Assembly: GCF_020521235.1 (NCBI RefSeq)
Contig: NZ_BLAY01000086.1
Coordinates: forward strand, 1 to 42,378
Length of the DNA stretch: 42,378 nucleotides
Origin: Microseira wollei NIES-4236
GTDB lineage: Bacteria > Cyanobacteriota > Cyanobacteriia > Cyanobacteriales > Aerosakkonemataceae
Direction: 5' to 3'
Part shown: in pieces, positions 7,579 to 15,491 of the stretch
Position numbering within the stretch: position 1 is the stretch's first letter
How the letters are laid out: each line of letters begins with the position of its first letter
Translations under genes and position numbers: made by a program
Notes under the pieces: model-generated
What the model saw: only the letters and a program-made list of their open reading frames with translations
What the model was told of the DNA's origin: nothing
The model's database searches: none

Positions 7579-8430
7579 ATGTTTAAGCCAAATATTTTTG
7601 CCAAATTGCCTGAAACCGAAAGCCTAGCTTTTTATGGAGCCTTGTTTGCTATAGCGGCAGCAGATGGAGCGGTGGATATTGAAGAACTTAATCTAATTTT
7701 TAAGAATATAGACTTCGCTCAATTATCCGACTCTGTAAAAAATCAAATCCAAACTTATGTCACCACACCCCCAGCATTAGACGAGTGTTTGAAAAACCTC
7801 AGTGAATCCGAAGATATTCTGCGCTTAGGCGTGATGTTTTTTCTGATCAACATTGCTTGGGTAGGAAATGCTATCAAACCGGAAGAAAAACAGGCGCTTG
7901 AATTAGCGAAAAAAGAACTAAGGATTTCAGACGCTCAAGTAAAGGCGATAGAGGAGTTTATTCAAACTATTAGAGAACTTCGACAAGGCGAGGATAAAAA
8001 ACCGGGGTTCAAATATGTAAAGGCTGCTGTCGATAAGCTCAAAGCGGCTGGTATTCCTCTGAATTTAATCGATCCAAAAGGAACAACAACTAATCTAGAC
8101 GAGCCATTAACTTATTCGGAAGAAAGTTTCTGGGAAAAGCTGAAAAATTTTGCTTTAGTAGCGGGGAAGGAAGTCGTAGAAAAAGCTTTGTTACTTTACT
8201 ATGCCCTTCAAAATCCCAAAGTACCTGTGTGGGCAAGAACGGTTATCTTGGGAGCATTAGCATATTTTGTATTTCCAGTTGATGCGGTTCCCGATATTTT
8301 TCCCGTTGTGGGATATACAGACGATTTGGGCGTATTGCTAGCCGCTATAGGGACTGTAGCAATGTATATTAACGATGAAGTGAAACAGCAAGCGAAACAG
8401 AAAATCCGAGATTGGTTCGGCGAAGAATAA
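7579..8430 (+). CDS. TerB-like domain protein with C-terminal YkvA/DUF1232 domain
   Basis: The 283-residue protein joins two recognisable modules. The N-terminus (about 15-130) is TerB-like: helical, with FAIAAADGAVDIEELNLIF, the acidic site typical of tellurite-resistance-type TerB folds. The C-terminus (about 210-265) is a DUF1232/YkvA domain with VPVWARTVILGALAYF and FPVDAVPDIFPVVGYTDDLG, likely membrane-associated. A link region (140-190) joins them. The function is unknown; TerB proteins are linked to stress and metal sensing. The gene is monocistronic in appearance, with an intrinsic terminator about 240 bases downstream. Confidence 0.8.
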   Translation: MFKPNIFAKLPETESLAFYGALFAIAAADGAVDIEELNLIFKNIDFAQLSDSVKNQIQTYVTTPPALDECLKNLSESEDILRLGVMFFLINIAWVGNAIKPEEKQALELAKKELRISDAQVKAIEEFIQTIRELRQGEDKKPGFKYVKAAVDKLKAAGIPLNLIDPKGTTTNLDEPLTYSEESFWEKLKNFALVAGKEVVEKALLLYYALQNPKVPVWARTVILGALAYFVFPVDAVPDIFPVVGYTDDLGVLLAAIGTVAMYINDEVKQQAKQKIRDWFGEE

Positions 8431-8472
8431 TATTATTATCCTAACGCAAATTGCTAGTTATAAACAAGGGCG

Positions 8473-8509
8473 TTGCTAATTGCTAATTGCAAGCTTGCTA
8501 ATTGCTAAT
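8473..8509. repeat. Short tandem repeat of TTGCTAA heptamers
   Basis: Several TTGCTAA/ATTGCTA heptamers lie in a row, interrupted by GCAAGC. This resembles the short tandemly repeated repetitive sequences of filamentous cyanobacteria. It lies in the spacer after the TerB-DUF1232 gene. Confidence 0.7.
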
Positions 8510-8671
8510 ATAGGATTTTTACCAATCTCGCCATTAACCATTAGCCATTCGCTTCTATTTATGAGATAACTAGCAACTTGAGTTAGTTACCAAACCGACT
8601 ATTTTTCAGAGAAACAAAGGTGATTTGCGTAAGTCCTGTAGGTGAAGGGGGTAGGAGCGAAGTCTTTCATC

Positions 8672-8696
8672 ACCCGCCCAGGCGGGTTTTGTTTTT
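8672..8696 (+). terminator. Rho-independent terminator
   Basis: ACCCGCC-CA-GGCGGGT is followed by TTTGTTTTT, giving a strong plus-strand intrinsic terminator. It is about 240 bases after the TerB-DUF1232 stop, so it either ends a long 3' UTR or terminates a short transcript starting after 8430. Immediately downstream (about 8695-8727) is another inverted repeat, TGTAGCCGCGATT and its complement. Confidence 0.7.
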
Positions 8697-8761
8697 GTAG
8701 CCGCGATTTCAATCGCGAGGCTACAAGTTATATCCGTATAAATACGTAAGGAGAGAACAGG

Positions 8762-8830
8762 TTGGAAATTCTCCTAGCTGTTGCCTTAGCACTTCTTTTT
8801 ATTTCCTTGATAAAACACCCTGATTTGTGA
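8762..8830 (+). CDS. Possible 22-residue single-span membrane microprotein
   Basis: A TTG start follows TAAGGAG with 8 bases spacing, an ideal Shine-Dalgarno distance. It opens a 22-codon frame ending in TGA at 8828-8830. The product starts MEILLAVALALLFISL and ends in a basic/polar tail (IKHPDL), a clean single transmembrane helix like many cyanobacterial microproteins. A hairpin whose left arm overlaps the stop region follows (8818-8882). It is too short to identify by sequence. The case rests on the ribosome binding site and the helix, so it could be chance. Confidence 0.35.
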   Translation: MEILLAVALALLFISLIKHPDL

Positions 8831-8882
8831 ATTTTCGATGAAAATGCCGAAAAAATCTTGATAATTAACATCAGGGTTTTTA
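8818..8882 (+). terminator. Terminator-like inverted repeat after the microprotein
   Basis: CCCTGAT (8818-8824) pairs with ATCAGGG (8870-8876), extended by flanking A and T bases, and is followed by TTTTTA. The 45-base loop contains a smaller stem (ATTTTCGATGAAAAT). It may separate this transcript from the PEP-CTERM array. Confidence 0.4.
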
Positions 8883-9010
8883 CTATTGACATCAAGATGC
8901 TGGATGTGTGAAAGCTCATACTGAGCGCCGATTGCATAAGATACATTCGGCATCTACCTAAAGTGGGAAATTGATTGGGACAGAGAGCGAGCCAAAGTGA
9001 AGGAGTAAGT

Positions 9011-9664
9011 ATGGCTAACAGCATCTACCAAAAATTAGCATTAGCGACTGCTGGAACAGTCTTGAGCTTAGCTGTGATGGAAACTGCCTCAGTTCAAGCT
9101 GCCACTATCACCTATGATTTCACTGTAAATATCACTGATGGCCCGTTACTTGGCAACCAATATAGTGGTTTTTTCAGCTACGATGACGCTTCTCCCTCTG
9201 GTGCAGGTGGTCTACTTCTTCCTTTTTTCGACGTAACAGAATTCAATTTTGACTTCCCGCAAAGAACTAATACCCCCTCTCAATTATTTATTGATGGTCG
9301 TGTGTTTCCCTCTAGTCTTCCTTTACAATTTAGAGGGGGTGAAGTCGTTACCGACCCGTCTGGGCGACTGGTTTTGATACCGCGAGGGGGTGAGCTTGTT
9401 CGTTTCGCATTTTCCACATTTAATCCTTTCCGGCCTCCTTTTCCCGGTTTCTTTACTTTGTTCGGCTCGTCAACTGGGTTATCTTTTACTTATCAACTGC
9501 CTTTTAACCCTGGTGAACCTTTCACAATAGGAAGTGGAAGTGGAACGGTTTCGCTGCGTACAACTCCGCCGACTGCCGTACCGGAACCCAGTACTATTTT
9601 TGGGCTAAGTATGCTGGGTTTTGGCTGGCTTTTGAGGAAAAAGAAAGCATCTTCCCATGCATAG
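9011..9664 (+). CDS. PEP-CTERM sorting domain protein, paralogue 1
   Basis: The 217-residue protein starts with MANSIYQKL behind GAAGGAG; an upstream ATG at 8975 is rejected because the other three copies start at the same MAN. A signal peptide with hydrophobic LALATAGTVLSLAVM ends in VQA-A (about residue 30). The core (31-185) is beta-rich, beginning ITYDFTVNITDGPLLGNQYSG. The C-terminus is VPEPSTIFGLSMLGFGWLL followed by RKKK, a complete PEP-CTERM signal: VPEP motif, helix, basic tail. Such proteins are processed by exosortase and sent to the outer surface or exopolysaccharide. It is the first of four tandem paralogues. Its front matches copy 4; its middle is its own. Confidence 0.85.
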   Translation: MANSIYQKLALATAGTVLSLAVMETASVQAATITYDFTVNITDGPLLGNQYSGFFSYDDASPSGAGGLLLPFFDVTEFNFDFPQRTNTPSQLFIDGRVFPSSLPLQFRGGEVVTDPSGRLVLIPRGGELVRFAFSTFNPFRPPFPGFFTLFGSSTGLSFTYQLPFNPGEPFTIGSGSGTVSLRTTPPTAVPEPSTIFGLSMLGFGWLLRKKKASSHA

Positions 9665-9798
9665 ATAAAGTTTTTATCCCAATTCGCCATCTGCAAAAAC
9701 TCGCGCTCGCTTTGGCGCGAGTAGGTGCTGCGATCGCACTATAACCAAAGCATGAAATCCACAAATGACAGATATCAACCCAAAGTGAAGGAGTAAGT

Positions 9799-10449
9799 AT
9801 GGCTAACAGCATCTACCAAAAATTAGCATTAGCGACTGCTGGAACAGTTTTAAGCTTAGCTGTGATGGAAACTGCCTCAGTTCAAGCTGCCACTATCACC
9901 TATGATTTCACTGTGAATCTTACAAACGGTGATTTTAAAGGCAATTCATATACAGGGTTTTTCAGCTACAATGATTCAGAACCTAGCGGGGTATCTGAAC
10001 TTTTATATCCTTATTTCGCGCCGTCAGATTTCAGTTTTGAGTTTCTTGGTAAAACCTACACAGAAAGCGATTTGCGCTACTCTGTGCGGTCTATAATGGT
10101 TCCTCCTCTTTCTTACCTAACATTTACCAATCCCAGAGTAGTTACGGATAATCGCCCATATTTCGTCCCCGGAGGAGAACTCGATCAAGTGAAATTTCTG
10201 GTAACAGATTATAATTCTGCCGGAATTGGGTCATATATTATTAATTTATATGAAAATAAAAAGTTTTTCTTTTGGTTCTTCGATCAGTTTCCTCAAAATA
10301 CTATTAGTCAAGGTGGAGGAACTTGGAAGTATAAATTGCGTGAACAACTCCCCTCAACTTCGGTACCGGAACCTGGTACAGTTTTTGGGCTAAGTATGTT
10401 GGGTTTTGGCTGGCTTTTGAGGAAAAAGAAAGCATCTTCCCATGCATAG
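9799..10449 (+). CDS. PEP-CTERM sorting domain protein, paralogue 2
   Basis: The 216-residue protein has the same signal peptide as paralogue 1 (residues 1-30) and the C-terminal VPEPGTVFGLSMLGFGWLL plus RKKK. Its core differs: NLTNGDFKGNSYTG at the front, then FEFLGKTYTESDLRY, SYLTFTNPRVV, VPGGELDQVKF and GGGTWKYKLREQ. These central and rear blocks match paralogue 3 but not 1 or 4. It is a likely exosortase substrate at the cell surface; the role of the beta-rich core is unknown. The ATG follows GAAGGAG. Confidence 0.85.
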   Translation: MANSIYQKLALATAGTVLSLAVMETASVQAATITYDFTVNLTNGDFKGNSYTGFFSYNDSEPSGVSELLYPYFAPSDFSFEFLGKTYTESDLRYSVRSIMVPPLSYLTFTNPRVVTDNRPYFVPGGELDQVKFLVTDYNSAGIGSYIINLYENKKFFFWFFDQFPQNTISQGGGTWKYKLREQLPSTSVPEPGTVFGLSMLGFGWLLRKKKASSHA

Positions 10450-10583
10450 ATAAAGTTTTTATCCCAATTCGCCATCTTCAAAAACTCGCGATTATGTGGC
10501 GCGAATAAGGTGTGCGATCGCACTAGAACCAAAGCATGAAATCCACAAAGGACAGATATCAACCCAAATTGAAGGAGATAAGT

Positions 10584-11243
10584 ATGGCTAACAGAATCTA
10601 CCAAAAATTAGCATTAGCGACTGCTGGAACAGTTTTAAGCTTAGCCGTGATGGACACTCACCCGGCAAATGCGGCTATTATCACCTATGATTTTACTGTG
10701 AATATCACTAGCGGTTCGTTGTTGGGCAACCAGTATAGTGGTTTTTTCAGCTACGATGAATCAGCACCTAGCAGTTTCACTAGAGCCGGTTACATTCCTT
10801 ATTTCCTGGTGTCAGACTTCAGTTTTGATTTTTTTGGTAAAACCTACAGAGAAAAAGATGTGGTATACAATAATTCGCGGGCACCACAAGAACCTCCTTT
10901 TTCTTACTTAAGATTTACCAATCCTAGACCTATTGTGAATAATGCCGCATATTTCCTCCCAGGAGGAGAACTCGATCAAGTGAAATTTTACTTGACAGAC
11001 TATAGTAGTATCTTCGGGGGTGGGTCATATTTTATTAATTTCTATCCAAACTCTAATTTTTCATTTCTGTTCTTCGCTCGGGTTCCTACAAATATTATTA
11101 GTTCGGGTGCAGGAACTTGGAAATACACATTGCGTGAACAACCAACCTCAACTTCAGTACCAGAACCTGGTACAGTTTTTGGGCTAAGTATGCTGGGTTT
11201 CGGTTGGCTTTTGAGGAAAAAGAAAGCATCTTCCCATGCATAG
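10584..11243 (+). CDS. PEP-CTERM sorting domain protein, paralogue 3
   Basis: The 219-residue protein starts at MANRIYQKL after GAAGGAGA (a longer frame from 10536 is rejected). Its signal peptide end has diverged (VMDTHPANA-A instead of VMETASVQA-A). The front NITSGSLLGNQYSGFFSYDES follows the type of copies 1 and 4. The rest (FFGKTYREKD, SYLRFTNPR, LPGGELDQVKF, GAGTWKYTLREQ) follows copy 2, so the gene is a mosaic. The C-terminus is VPEPGTVFGLSMLGFGWLL plus RKKK. Probable exosortase-sorted surface protein; function unknown. Confidence 0.85.
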   Translation: MANRIYQKLALATAGTVLSLAVMDTHPANAAIITYDFTVNITSGSLLGNQYSGFFSYDESAPSSFTRAGYIPYFLVSDFSFDFFGKTYREKDVVYNNSRAPQEPPFSYLRFTNPRPIVNNAAYFLPGGELDQVKFYLTDYSSIFGGGSYFINFYPNSNFSFLFFARVPTNIISSGAGTWKYTLREQPTSTSVPEPGTVFGLSMLGFGWLLRKKKASSHA

Positions 11244-11377
11244 ATAAAGTTTTTATCCCAATTCGCCATCTTCAAAAACTCGCGCTCGCTTTGGCCAGAG
11301 TAGGGTGTGCGATCGCACTATAACCAAAGCATGAAATCCACAAATGACAGATATCAACCCAAAGTGAAGGAGTAAGT

Positions 11378-12091
11378 ATGGCTAACAGCATTTACCAAAA
11401 ATTAGCATTAGCGACTGCTGGAACAGTCTTGAGCTTAGCTGTGATGGAAACTGCCTCAGTTCAAGCTGCCACTATCACCTATGATTTCACTGTAAATATC
11501 ACTGATGGCCCGTTACTTGGCAACCAATATAGTGGTTTTTTCAGCTACGATGACACTTCTCCCTCTGCCACAAGTCTTCCGGTTGATTACAGTTCTCCCT
11601 CTTTCAGAAGTCCTCTGGTTCCTGTTTTTGACGTAACAGAATTCAATTTTGACTTTGCGGGGAAAACTTATACCAAATCTAATTTACGATATGACGGATG
11701 CCGTGCTGGGATTCAGTTTTGCTATCCTCTAACATTTTCGGGCACTGAAGCCGTTTTAGATCCGTCTGGCTTCCCGCGTTATTTGATCCCGCGAGGGGGC
11801 GATCTTTCTCTTGTCTCGTTTTCAAATTTTAGTTCGTTTAACTTCAGTATTTTTTCGGTTTACTTCTACATACTAGGAGGAAAAAGTGCAGGAGATTTTA
11901 GATATGACCTCCCACTAGATTTAAGCGAACCTTTTAAGAATAGAAGCGGTAGTGGAACAGTGGGGTTTTCGTTGCGTACAACTCCCACCCCGCCTCCAAC
12001 TTCTGTCCCAGAACCAGGTACGGTTTTTGGGTTAAGCGTTTTGGGTTTCGGTTGGCTTTTGAGGAAAAAGAAAGCATCTTCCCATGCATAG
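11378..12091 (+). CDS. PEP-CTERM sorting domain protein, paralogue 4
   Basis: This 237-residue protein is the longest of the four. Residues 1-60 match paralogue 1 almost exactly. The middle adds a segment with two cysteines (YDGCRAGIQFCYPLTF, about residues 105-120), absent from the others. The rear shares DPSG...LIPRGG and SGSGTV...SLRTT with copy 1. The tail is VPEPGTVFGLSVLGFGWLL plus RKKK. A disulfide in the exported protein is possible. Probable exosortase substrate; function unknown. Confidence 0.85.
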   Translation: MANSIYQKLALATAGTVLSLAVMETASVQAATITYDFTVNITDGPLLGNQYSGFFSYDDTSPSATSLPVDYSSPSFRSPLVPVFDVTEFNFDFAGKTYTKSNLRYDGCRAGIQFCYPLTFSGTEAVLDPSGFPRYLIPRGGDLSLVSFSNFSSFNFSIFSVYFYILGGKSAGDFRYDLPLDLSEPFKNRSGSGTVGFSLRTTPTPPPTSVPEPGTVFGLSVLGFGWLLRKKKASSHA

Positions 12092-12224
12092 ATAAAGTTT
12101 TTATCCCAATTCGCCATCTTCAAAAACTCGCGATTAAAAGGCGATCGCGGTGTGATGCGATCGCAATTCCCACCAACGACTGATTAAACTCGCTGCTGAA
12201 ACTGACACAATCGCAACAGATGCG

Positions 12225-12719
12225 GTGCAGGAAGCGGGTAGGGAGATGATTAAATCCTGGATGGTAATTGGCGCGGTTACTTTTTTAGTGGCGCTGGGTA
12301 GTAACTTGGTGACGCCGGACGATCTAAAGTGGTTCAAACGCTTGCAGCGTCCCAAGTGGCTAACTTTTGAACCTGCCATCCCCATTATTTGGACGATTAT
12401 TTTTATTTGCGGTGCTTGGTCTGCTTATATTGTCTGGGAAAAAGACCCAGGCAGCCCTAGAACTTGGCTGCTGATGGGCTTTTACCTTTTAGTCGAAATT
12501 GCGATCGTTGCATTCAATCCAGTGATGTTAAGGCTTCGCAGTCTTCAAGCAGGCACCATTGTCGGGGGAGTTGGTGCCATTTTGGGTGTCTTGCTGACCT
12601 TAACAGTTTGGCAAATTTCTGGGTGGGCGGCTTTGTTGCTAGTTCCCTATATAATATGGAGTCCCATAGGAACTTACACCACTTGGGAAATGAGTCGCCT
12701 TAACCCCGAATCAAAATAG
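12225..12719 (+). CDS. tspO: TspO/MBR family protein
   Basis: The 164-residue protein has five hydrophobic segments and the TspO signature WFKRLQRPKWLTFEPAIPIIW (start of the second segment; only part is conserved), then NPVMLRLRSLQAG and PYIIWSPIGTYTTWEMSRLN at the end, the family's PY..W....Y....LN pattern. TspO proteins bind tetrapyrroles and cholesterol-like ligands in membranes and are linked to stress responses. The GTG at 12225 has no clear ribosome binding site. The ATG at 12246 (MIKSWMVIG) is an equally good start. The gene follows the PEP-CTERM array on the same strand. Confidence 0.75.
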   Translation: MQEAGREMIKSWMVIGAVTFLVALGSNLVTPDDLKWFKRLQRPKWLTFEPAIPIIWTIIFICGAWSAYIVWEKDPGSPRTWLLMGFYLLVEIAIVAFNPVMLRLRSLQAGTIVGGVGAILGVLLTLTVWQISGWAALLLVPYIIWSPIGTYTTWEMSRLNPESK

Positions 12720-12798
12720 CGCACTCTGAATCTTGATTCACTAGACCGCCGGCAAGTCCATCGCTATAACGCGAAGCGTTTAGCGGCGGGTACTTCAC

Positions 12799-14127
12799 CT
12801 ACTGCACTTGCTCAACGACGATAGAAGCTTCCGGTTCTACATTGTCGCGCAATGCTTGGTACAGCATTTGGGAATATTGTCTAGCAATAATTTCCAACGT
12901 GAAGTTTGATTTGAGGTAGCGCCGCCCCGCTTTGCCCATCTGATGCGCCAGTTCGGGATCTTTAGCCAAGTGGCGAATATACTCAGCTAGACCCTGGGCA
13001 TCATGATTCTGGAAAGCCGCACCGCAATCGGCGTCGTCTATCAGCTGGCGTAAATAGGAATGTTCTTCACAGATCACCCCTACCGGACGCCCTGCTGCCA
13101 AGATACCGTAAAGCTTACTGGGAGCAACCAATCCTTCCATTCCCGGACTGATGCTGACTAAGGACAAGTCGCAAGCAGTCAGAGAGTAGGGAAGGTATTG
13201 TTTGTCTTGATAAGGCAAAAATAAACAATTGGTCAAGCCCAAGGTTTCGGCTTGTTCCAGGCAAATTTTACGCTTGGCACCGTCGCCGATGAAGACAAAT
13301 TGGATCGGCTCATTTCGCAGCAAACTTGCCGTTTCCAGGATCGTCTCCATATCGTGACAGCGCCCCATGTTGCCGGAGTAGAGAACGGTAAATTTGTCAA
13401 CTAAATTGTGCTTGTGGGCAAACCAATTAGCTTGCTTTGGCAGGGGAACGATCCAATCTGGATTGGCCCAACTGTGAATTACGGCAATTTTGTCAGCCAC
13501 CTCTGGGCATTTTGCCAAAATCCGTTTTTCCATGCTGGGGCTGAGGACGATGATCCCAGAGGAATTTTTCCAGATTTCTTGGTTAACGAGGTGCCAAAAG
13601 CGAACCATCCAGTGCGTTTCGGGGATGACTTGCAGTTCGACGGCGACATCGGGATACAAGTCGTAGAGCAAACAAACGTAGGGCAGCTTAAAGATCAGGT
13701 GAGCTAAATAGCCCAGCAACGGTAAAAACGGCGGTGCGGTGGTGAGGAGCAAAACATCGCCCCGCCAGCAGCTTTTGAGTAAATGGAATGCCGAACGCAG
13801 GCAAAATAAAAGGCCGTTGATGGCTTTGCCGCGAATTCGTTTAGGCCAAAGTCTGGCGGCGCGCGATCGCCTAATCAGCAGTTTGTCTTTCCGTTCGATG
13901 GTTGGCGCTGATTTTTTTTGGAAGGCGTAACCAGGCTGTCCTGTAAAAATGTGGACGTAAGCGCCAGTATTCCTCAACTGCATCGCTAGCTCTTCGATTA
14001 GCTGTCCGGTAGCGGCGTAGTCGGGTGGATAAAACTGGGTAATAATCGACAGTCTAATCGAAGGCTGTAGTTTTTGAGCTTTATCATTGCCGATGCCACC
14101 TTGCTTATGAGTCGCGGACTGGTACAA
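12799..14127 (-). CDS. GT4 glycosyltransferase, WcaI-like; last gene of the polysaccharide cluster
   Basis: A GT-B enzyme of about 442 residues. The N-terminal domain opens with RLSIITQFYPPDYAATGQLI, the WcaI/WbuB-like donor of acceptor-binding motifs. The C-terminal domain has VLYSGNMGRCHDMETI (about 248-263) and GLVAPSKLYGILAAGRP (about 332-348), the nucleotide-sugar region. The frame stays open up to 14199, but a TTG at 14127 lies 9 bases behind GGAGG and is preferred. These enzymes add a sugar to a lipid-linked or growing glycan at the inner membrane. It is the lowest-coordinate gene of the minus-strand cluster, separated from the SGNH gene by about 320 bases. Confidence 0.8.
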   Translation of the reverse strand: MYQSATHKQGGIGNDKAQKLQPSIRLSIITQFYPPDYAATGQLIEELAMQLRNTGAYVHIFTGQPGYAFQKKSAPTIERKDKLLIRRSRAARLWPKRIRGKAINGLLFCLRSAFHLLKSCWRGDVLLLTTAPPFLPLLGYLAHLIFKLPYVCLLYDLYPDVAVELQVIPETHWMVRFWHLVNQEIWKNSSGIIVLSPSMEKRILAKCPEVADKIAVIHSWANPDWIVPLPKQANWFAHKHNLVDKFTVLYSGNMGRCHDMETILETASLLRNEPIQFVFIGDGAKRKICLEQAETLGLTNCLFLPYQDKQYLPYSLTACDLSLVSISPGMEGLVAPSKLYGILAAGRPVGVICEEHSYLRQLIDDADCGAAFQNHDAQGLAEYIRHLAKDPELAHQMGKAGRRYLKSNFTLEIIARQYSQMLYQALRDNVEPEASIVVEQVQ

Positions 14128-14448
14128 TTTATACCCCCCTCCTATAAAGTCCCAATTATCATGCCCTAAAGGTTTCTGCGAGGTCAAAAACAAAATCAAC
14201 GATCAACGATTTTCAACCAACTCCGGTGCTGCCATCCTCCCCGGTTTAAAGATCTGGGGCTTCAAAGGCAGGGTTGGTGAGGAGCTTTCTGCTTCTGCCT
14301 GTGACCTGCAATGAAACTTTTATTTAGGTCACTACAAAGTCTTGCGTGAAGATTCCGGATTTTAACCCCCACAGACTGTATAGATCTAGATCGGCGTTTT
14401 TCTCGCGATTAACTCATTCCCAAACACCCCTCGTTGCTGCAAGATTGT
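14128..14448. other. Gene-free stretch between the SGNH and GT4 genes
   Basis: No gene is supported in about 320 bases. It contains the leader of the downstream GT4 gene, including its GGAGG on the minus strand near 14137. No clear promoter or terminator can be named. Confidence 0.5.
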
Positions 14449-15462
14449 TCAACGACTACCTGGGGAAGGAGAACGCCCTAAGCGAGCGCAAGCTGGTAAC
14501 TGACGACGGATGCAAAGTTGCCCAAACAGCTCAAGGGCGATCGCACCATTCCCTGCCACGCTCAAATGGACTTCATCTCGAAAGTAGGATTCTACCTTTG
14601 TTGGGGGCAAGGTTGACCAGGCTTGATGAGAGTCAATGATAGGAACCTGCAAAGTCAACAACAAGCGCAGAAACTCGGATTTGTACTTGGGCTGGTTAGC
14701 CTTGGGGATCAAATCGTCCCGATTCGGCGTGAACAGGACAAAAACGGCTATATTCTGGCTGCGAACTAACTTTACTATTTCTTTGAGCAGCTGCATGTTT
14801 TGCTGATACTGTTGATCCGGATCTTGGGACGTAGGCGAAGCTGAAAAATCCGCTCCCGATGAGTTAAGCCCTAATTTACCAGCTAAGGCAGGCCAAAGAT
14901 AGCGAGTCCAAGCATCTTGAATTGCCAGGAGGGGCGCTTGTGTGGGAAAAGCCGGGTGATTGCCAACGCTTTTGCTATTGCTGGTAGGTTGAGTCAGATC
15001 GTGGGTGCCGATTTGCACGATTACGGCATCGGCGTTAAACGTACCAAATTCCCGCAGATATCCTAATTGGTTGCCAATGCCCCAAGAACCAGCCGAGGCG
15101 TTGAGAATTTCGGCTTTTTGCCCGGATGCAGCTAATTTTGCGGCAAATAATTCGGTAATCGTTTGACTCTGATCGGTAGGATTGCCGCCGTTTAGCACGG
15201 AGTCTCCTACCATCAAAATTCTCAGTTTTCCCGACGGCTTTTGGGGTGTAATAGGTTCGGATCGTTGAGAATACTGGTTGTACTCAACTCTTTTGCCAAA
15301 TCGAAATACTTTTTGATTCGGTTGAAATCGATACCCGGTTTGGGGATCGGCTTGGACTAAAACGGGCGTTCCCAAGCCAAAGGCGAATCTGAGGGTTAAT
15401 TCGGTCGCGACTACAAGTGCGATCGCTCCCCCTGGTATCCAGTATTTTGCCGGTAATCTCAT
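14449..15462 (-). CDS. SGNH/GDSL-family hydrolase, membrane-anchored
   Basis: The 337-residue protein begins with an uncleaved-looking membrane anchor (about 8-30). The SGNH blocks follow: MVGDSVLNGG (catalytic Ser88), NASAGSWG (Gly125), GTHDL (152-156, His in place of the usual Asn of GxND), and DEVHL (Asp296, His299). SGNH enzymes are esterases; in polysaccharide clusters they often remove or transfer O-acetyl groups. Its active domain is probably periplasmic. A TnpB element sits 28 bases upstream of the start, possibly altering its expression and cutting it off from the genes upstream in the cluster. Confidence 0.75.
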   Translation of the reverse strand: MRLPAKYWIPGGAIALVVATELTLRFAFGLGTPVLVQADPQTGYRFQPNQKVFRFGKRVEYNQYSQRSEPITPQKPSGKLRILMVGDSVLNGGNPTDQSQTITELFAAKLAASGQKAEILNASAGSWGIGNQLGYLREFGTFNADAVIVQIGTHDLTQPTSNSKSVGNHPAFPTQAPLLAIQDAWTRYLWPALAGKLGLNSSGADFSASPTSQDPDQQYQQNMQLLKEIVKLVRSQNIAVFVLFTPNRDDLIPKANQPKYKSEFLRLLLTLQVPIIDSHQAWSTLPPTKVESYFRDEVHLSVAGNGAIALELFGQLCIRRQLPACARLGRSPSPGSR

Positions 15463-15491
15463 AAAGAACCTCCGGGAGCTTGGAAACCCAG

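Larger units (their letters stand above)
9662..12125 (+). repeat. Near-identical spacers after each PEP-CTERM gene
   Basis: Each of the four genes is followed by TAGATAAAGTTTTTATCCCA, then TTCGCCATCT and CAAAAACTCGCG. The first three are followed by a HIP1 site, AACCAAAGCATGAAATCCAC and the next ribosome binding site GAAGGAG. Gene starts are 788, 785 and 794 bases apart. The duplicated unit is therefore gene plus promoter-proximal spacer. This shared DNA can drive copy-number change and gene conversion. Confidence 0.85.

Noticed and set aside
8590-8697. Named small RNA ending at the terminator near 8696
   Set aside because: The terminator is good, but no known cyanobacterial sRNA core (such as the Yfr1 motif) is seen and no promoter can be placed.
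8886-8922. Sigma-70 promoter with TTGACA before the first PEP-CTERM gene
   Set aside because: A TTGACA is present at 8886, but no good -10 lies at normal spacing.
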